From the NCBI GenBank assembly GCA_963818645.1, contig CAWFTF010000002.1:124001-188000 (forward strand): 64,000 nucleotides of DNA, given 5' to 3'. The translations under genes were made by a program, and so were the position numbers. The notes beneath the pieces are model-generated. The model had not been told where the DNA came from and did no database searches. It saw only the letters and a list, made by a program, of their open reading frames with translations. Shown here one piece after another: positions 60,988 through 64,000 of the stretch. This DNA is from Gp6-AA40 sp963818645. Its GTDB lineage: Bacteria; Acidobacteriota; Vicinamibacteria; Vicinamibacterales; UBA2999. The first letter of the stretch is position 1. Every line of letters starts with the position of its first letter.

Positions 60988-63066
60988 ATGAGAGGAAGGC
61001 TGCATGAATCGACGACTGCGTCTCAGTGCCTGCTTGTGTGCGCCGTTCTTGGATCTGCGTCCGTCATGCAGGCACAGGGGCCGCCGTCGCGCGCGAATGC
61101 TCCATCGCCCGAGATGGTGACGCCAGGCGAGTTGCTCATCGAGCCGCCCACGCTCATCAACCTCGGATTCGAGTGGTTCATCCAAGGCGACACCAATCGC
61201 AACGCGAGCGTGCAGGTGTCGTTCCGGAAGACGGGCACGGGCGAGTGGAAGCCGGCGTTGCCGTTGCTGCGGCTGCAGGGCGAGCGGATCTACGCCGAGT
61301 CGCGCGTGGACGTCATCGCGCCGAACATGTTCGCGGGCAGCATCCTCGATCTCGAGCCGGACACGTCGTACGAGGCGCGCTTCGTCATGTCGGATCCGGA
61401 GGGCGTCCGCGGGCCAGCGGAGCGAATCGTGACCGTGCGCACGCGAGCGGAGCCACAGCCGTATGCCGGTGGCCGCATCTTCCATGTCTATCCGCACGGC
61501 TTCAAGGGACAGAAGACGGAGCCCTCGTTCGAGGGATTGATGTGCGCCTACAACTACTGGTGCGCTGGCACCGACTGGGCGACGTCAGGACGGCCGCGCG
61601 TCAGGCCGGGAGATACGATCCTCGTTCACGCCGGCACGTACAAATACAACCGCTACGAGTACACCAACAACGCCACCGTCAATCGCACCGTGCCGCTCGA
61701 CGGGACGTACTACCTCACCGCCGACGGCACGCCCGAGATGCCGATTGCCATCAAGGCGGCAGGCGATGGGGAAGTCGTCTTCGACGGCGACGGAAACTTC
61801 GCGCTGTTCGATGTGAAGGCGGCCGACTACACGTACTTTGAAGGAATCACGTTCCGGAACGCCGAGGTCGGCATTGCCGCCGGCACGCAGTTCATTGCCG
61901 GTGCGAAGGGGCTGACGGTCAAGAAGAGCCGCTTCGAGAACGTCGGCGCCGGCATCTTCACCAACTACGCAGGCTCGAGCCAGTTCTACATTGCGGACAA
62001 CACGTTCATCGGGCGGAACGATCCGACGCACCTGATTGGATGGGCCGGTGACATGTGGACGAAGTACAACGGCATCGAGGGTCAGATCTTTCCGCCGAAG
62101 ATGGCGTCCTACGTAGCGGTGAAGCTGTATGGCCCGGGCCATGTGGTCGCCTACAACTACATCGCAGACTTCCACGACGGCATCAACGTCGAGACCTACG
62201 GCAACCCTGACGGCTCGTTCGCCTCGGGCCCCGACATCATCGACGGCCCGAAGTACCCGACGCGTGAGTACTGGGATCGGCGGCCGGTGGCGATCGACTT
62301 CTACAACAACTACATCACCAACTCGCACGACAACCCGATCGAAGCCGACGGCAGCATGCACAACATCCGCATCATGCGGAACATGCTGATCAACCATCCG
62401 TCGCACGCCTTCTGCAATCAGCCGACGCTCGGCGGGCCGGTCTACTGGATCCGCAACATCGCCTACAACCTGCCGGCCGGCTCGACGCGACTGACCAACG
62501 GCGCCGCCGGAGTGCTCTTCTACAACAACACGATCGTCTCGGAGACACAGGTCGCGGCGGCGTCGAACATCCACTGGCGCAACAACCTGATGCTCGGCCA
62601 GAACGCCGCGCCGGCGATCCTCAGCGTCAACACGTTCACGAGCTACACGTCGTCGGACTACAACGGCTTCCGAGTGAATCCAGGGGCAAAGTCGGCGTTT
62701 GAGTGGAGCGCTCCCGCGTCAGGCGTGGTCGCGGATTTCACCGCGCCGGAACACGACGCGAAACTGACGACGCAGCGGTTTGCGTCGCTCGCTGAGTACG
62801 TGGCCGCGACCGGGCAGGACAAGCACAGCGTGGCCGTGGACTACGACGTCTTCGTCAACGTGCGCCGACTCGACGCGCAGGACGCGGCCAGCGTGCAGAA
62901 ACTCTATAAGGCTGACGAGTTCGACTTCAGATTGAAGCCAGGATCAGCCGCAGTGGATCGCGGTCTGTCGCTGCCGACCGTTACCGACGGCTTCGCGGGT
63001 CGCGCGCCCGATCTCGGCGCGTTGGAAGTAGGCCAGGCGGTGCCGCACTACGGGCCGAGGAGATAA
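60988..63066 (+). CDS. Secreted right-handed parallel beta-helix protein
   Basis: 692 residues with a weak signal sequence (CLLVCAVLGSASVMQAQ). Residues about 40-150 look like a fibronectin-type domain (VQVSFRKTGTGEWKPALPLL, LEPDTSYEARFVMSDPEGV). The rest has repeating NxI/V patterns typical of parallel beta-helix sugar-active proteins (GLTVKKSRFENVGAGIFTNY, HVVAYNYIADFHDGINVETY, IRIMRNMLINHPSHAFCNQP). Many polysaccharide lyases and hydrolases share this fold; catalytic residues are not assigned. It converges with the partial gene at the window end with a 123-base overlap. Confidence 0.75.
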   Translation: MRGRLHESTTASQCLLVCAVLGSASVMQAQGPPSRANAPSPEMVTPGELLIEPPTLINLGFEWFIQGDTNRNASVQVSFRKTGTGEWKPALPLLRLQGERIYAESRVDVIAPNMFAGSILDLEPDTSYEARFVMSDPEGVRGPAERIVTVRTRAEPQPYAGGRIFHVYPHGFKGQKTEPSFEGLMCAYNYWCAGTDWATSGRPRVRPGDTILVHAGTYKYNRYEYTNNATVNRTVPLDGTYYLTADGTPEMPIAIKAAGDGEVVFDGDGNFALFDVKAADYTYFEGITFRNAEVGIAAGTQFIAGAKGLTVKKSRFENVGAGIFTNYAGSSQFYIADNTFIGRNDPTHLIGWAGDMWTKYNGIEGQIFPPKMASYVAVKLYGPGHVVAYNYIADFHDGINVETYGNPDGSFASGPDIIDGPKYPTREYWDRRPVAIDFYNNYITNSHDNPIEADGSMHNIRIMRNMLINHPSHAFCNQPTLGGPVYWIRNIAYNLPAGSTRLTNGAAGVLFYNNTIVSETQVAAASNIHWRNNLMLGQNAAPAILSVNTFTSYTSSDYNGFRVNPGAKSAFEWSAPASGVVADFTAPEHDAKLTTQRFASLAEYVAATGQDKHSVAVDYDVFVNVRRLDAQDAASVQKLYKADEFDFRLKPGSAAVDRGLSLPTVTDGFAGRAPDLGALEVGQAVPHYGPRR

Positions 63067-63996
63067 CGGAGGATTTCGGGGTTCACGGTAACCGCGGCGG
63101 TGATCCGTGCGCTCCGTCGTCGCCGCTACCTCGAAGCCTATCACTGGCGCTTCACTGAGTACATGATGCCCGGTGTACTGCATCTCCTCCCACGTCTGGT
63201 CGCCCCACTTCACATCGATCCTGGGATCCGGGTTCGAGCGATTCGCCGCGGAGTTGTCGTACCACGCGGTGGAGCGGATGCGCGCGCCCTTCGGGATCGC
63301 GATCGGCTGCTCATACAGGTAGTAGGTCTGCCAGTTGAAGTCGTACTTCGGCACCGAGAGGATCGACTTCGTCGTGCCGTCGGGTAGTTCGAGCGTGTAG
63401 CTCCATCGCTTCCCGCGAACGTGTGTGTGCGGGAAGAGCCCGACGAGCGTCGCATCCTGCGCGAACGTTACGTCCGTGCTCACCTCGTGATTCGATGCCC
63501 CCGCCGGAATCGTGAACTGCGCGTTGAGGAACTGCGACACGCGAATTTCCTGTTCGGGCGGCTGCTTCGCGAAGATCAGGCCGACCCTGGAGCGATCGGT
63601 GCCCGCCTTGCCATTCGCGGTGTAGTGCATCTGCAGATGCAGCACGCCACCGGGCGGCAGACGCAGCGCTGTTCCTGCGGGAAAGACCTGCGGCCTCGTC
63701 CCGGGCGCGTAGGTGGCCAGCAGACGACTGACGACGTTGCCTTCACGCTGTGGCCGGTTGCCCTGACCGTGCACGGCCGTGATGCGGCTGTCCTGCCGAT
63801 TGGGCTGCAGCACCGGCGGCGTGCGCGGACCGTCCGGAGGCGTCTCGTAATACACGAGCACGTGGTGCACGAGCGATCGATTGCCCGGCCGCGCCTCGAT
63901 CGCCTGCAGCCATTTCTCTTCAGTAAAGTTCGTCTGGATGTAGAAGTGCTCGTACTCGATGGTGCCGTTCGCAGGAACGGGGTAGTCCTCCTGCAT
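62944..63996 (-). CDS. Copper type II monooxygenase-like secreted protein, 5' partial
   Basis: At least 350 residues; the 5' end lies beyond the window. The visible part matches the two-domain copper monooxygenase-like fold: NRSLVHHVLVYYETPPDG, VLHLQMHYTANGKAGTDRSR, GLFPHTHVRGKRWSYTLELP with the His cluster, and WQTYYLYEQPIAIPKGARI. Similar proteins in Acidobacteria carry an N-terminal cytochrome or redoxin domain. The last 90 residues (after WEEMQYTGH) look unlike the family and overlap the facing gene, so the true end may be earlier or a shift may occur near 63080. Confidence 0.7.
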   Translation of the reverse strand: MQEDYPVPANGTIEYEHFYIQTNFTEEKWLQAIEARPGNRSLVHHVLVYYETPPDGPRTPPVLQPNRQDSRITAVHGQGNRPQREGNVVSRLLATYAPGTRPQVFPAGTALRLPPGGVLHLQMHYTANGKAGTDRSRVGLIFAKQPPEQEIRVSQFLNAQFTIPAGASNHEVSTDVTFAQDATLVGLFPHTHVRGKRWSYTLELPDGTTKSILSVPKYDFNWQTYYLYEQPIAIPKGARIRSTAWYDNSAANRSNPDPRIDVKWGDQTWEEMQYTGHHVLSEAPVIGFEVAATTERTDHRRGYREPRNPPLSPRPVVRHRLAYFQRAEIGRATREAVGNGRQRQTAIHCG

Positions 63997-64000
63997 CTCG

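Overview
The window is a GC-rich bacterial chromosome segment. Its gene content points to Acidobacteriota, most likely a Vicinamibacteria-type soil organism. The supporting evidence is indirect: many secreted PQQ-type beta-propeller proteins, DUF6152 and companion secreted proteins, an S55 (SpoIVB-like) protein, a copper-monooxygenase-like protein, a sulfotransferase, and a very large set of sensor kinases and response regulators. The taxonomic call is an inference; there is no rRNA or tRNA gene in the window.

Layout. 1-1355: an ECF sigma factor (5' end outside the window) and its zinc-finger anti-sigma partner. 1341-5484 (minus): a secreted beta-propeller protein and an S55-family protein. 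5547-16422 (plus): an aromatic amino acid supra-operon, aroDE(fusion)-trpE-trpG-trpD-trpC-trpF-trpB-trpA-aroQ-aroF-tyrA plus a DUF952 gene, most junctions overlapping. A complete Trp-responsive attenuator precedes it: a perfect -35 box, a 30-residue leader peptide with three consecutive Trp codons, a 10-bp antiterminator pairing and a terminator hairpin with nine T. The first gene behind it is a shikimate-pathway fusion, so Trp supply appears to gate chorismate supply as well as Trp synthesis. 16474-23647: a frameshifted YCII-type gene, an acyl-CoA synthetase, a thiolase, a polymer-forming/bactofilin-like membrane protein, a PKD-like secreted protein, leucyl aminopeptidase and a small membrane protein.

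23626-29611 (minus): a tightly overlapped operon of an HtrA-like protein lacking the protease serine motif, an antiporter-like membrane protein, a cation/proton antiporter joined in frame to trehalose-6-phosphate synthase, and trehalose-6-phosphatase. This looks like an osmotic-stress module with an unusual fusion. 29765-34924: secreted beta-propeller, lectin-like, TPR-like, DUF6152 and lipoprotein genes. 35042-35545: a DUF6496 protein with a very basic tail. 35732-51410: a signalling island of four sensor kinases (two of them hybrid), four stand-alone regulators including one NtrC type, and a CheB-CheR-PAS protein. Small genes lie among them. 51547-56405: small secreted and stress proteins (BON, CsbD), SurE, a lipid kinase, a YihY/BrkB membrane protein and a small conserved protein. 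56593-63996: a secreted protein, a sulfotransferase/YfcC-transporter pair, a hypothetical protein, a parallel beta-helix protein and the 3' part of a copper-monooxygenase-like gene.

Two window-wide patterns stand out. First, at least four intergenic regions carry arrays of degenerate 7-bp repeats, each built from a different heptamer; three fold into hairpins. They sit at convergent stops, between divergent starts, or over a ribosome binding site. Second, about ten genes between 16 and 44 kb are broken by single-base shifts, often at C or G runs. This may be assembly or sequencing error rather than biology, so the 'pseudogenes' there should be read with that caveat.
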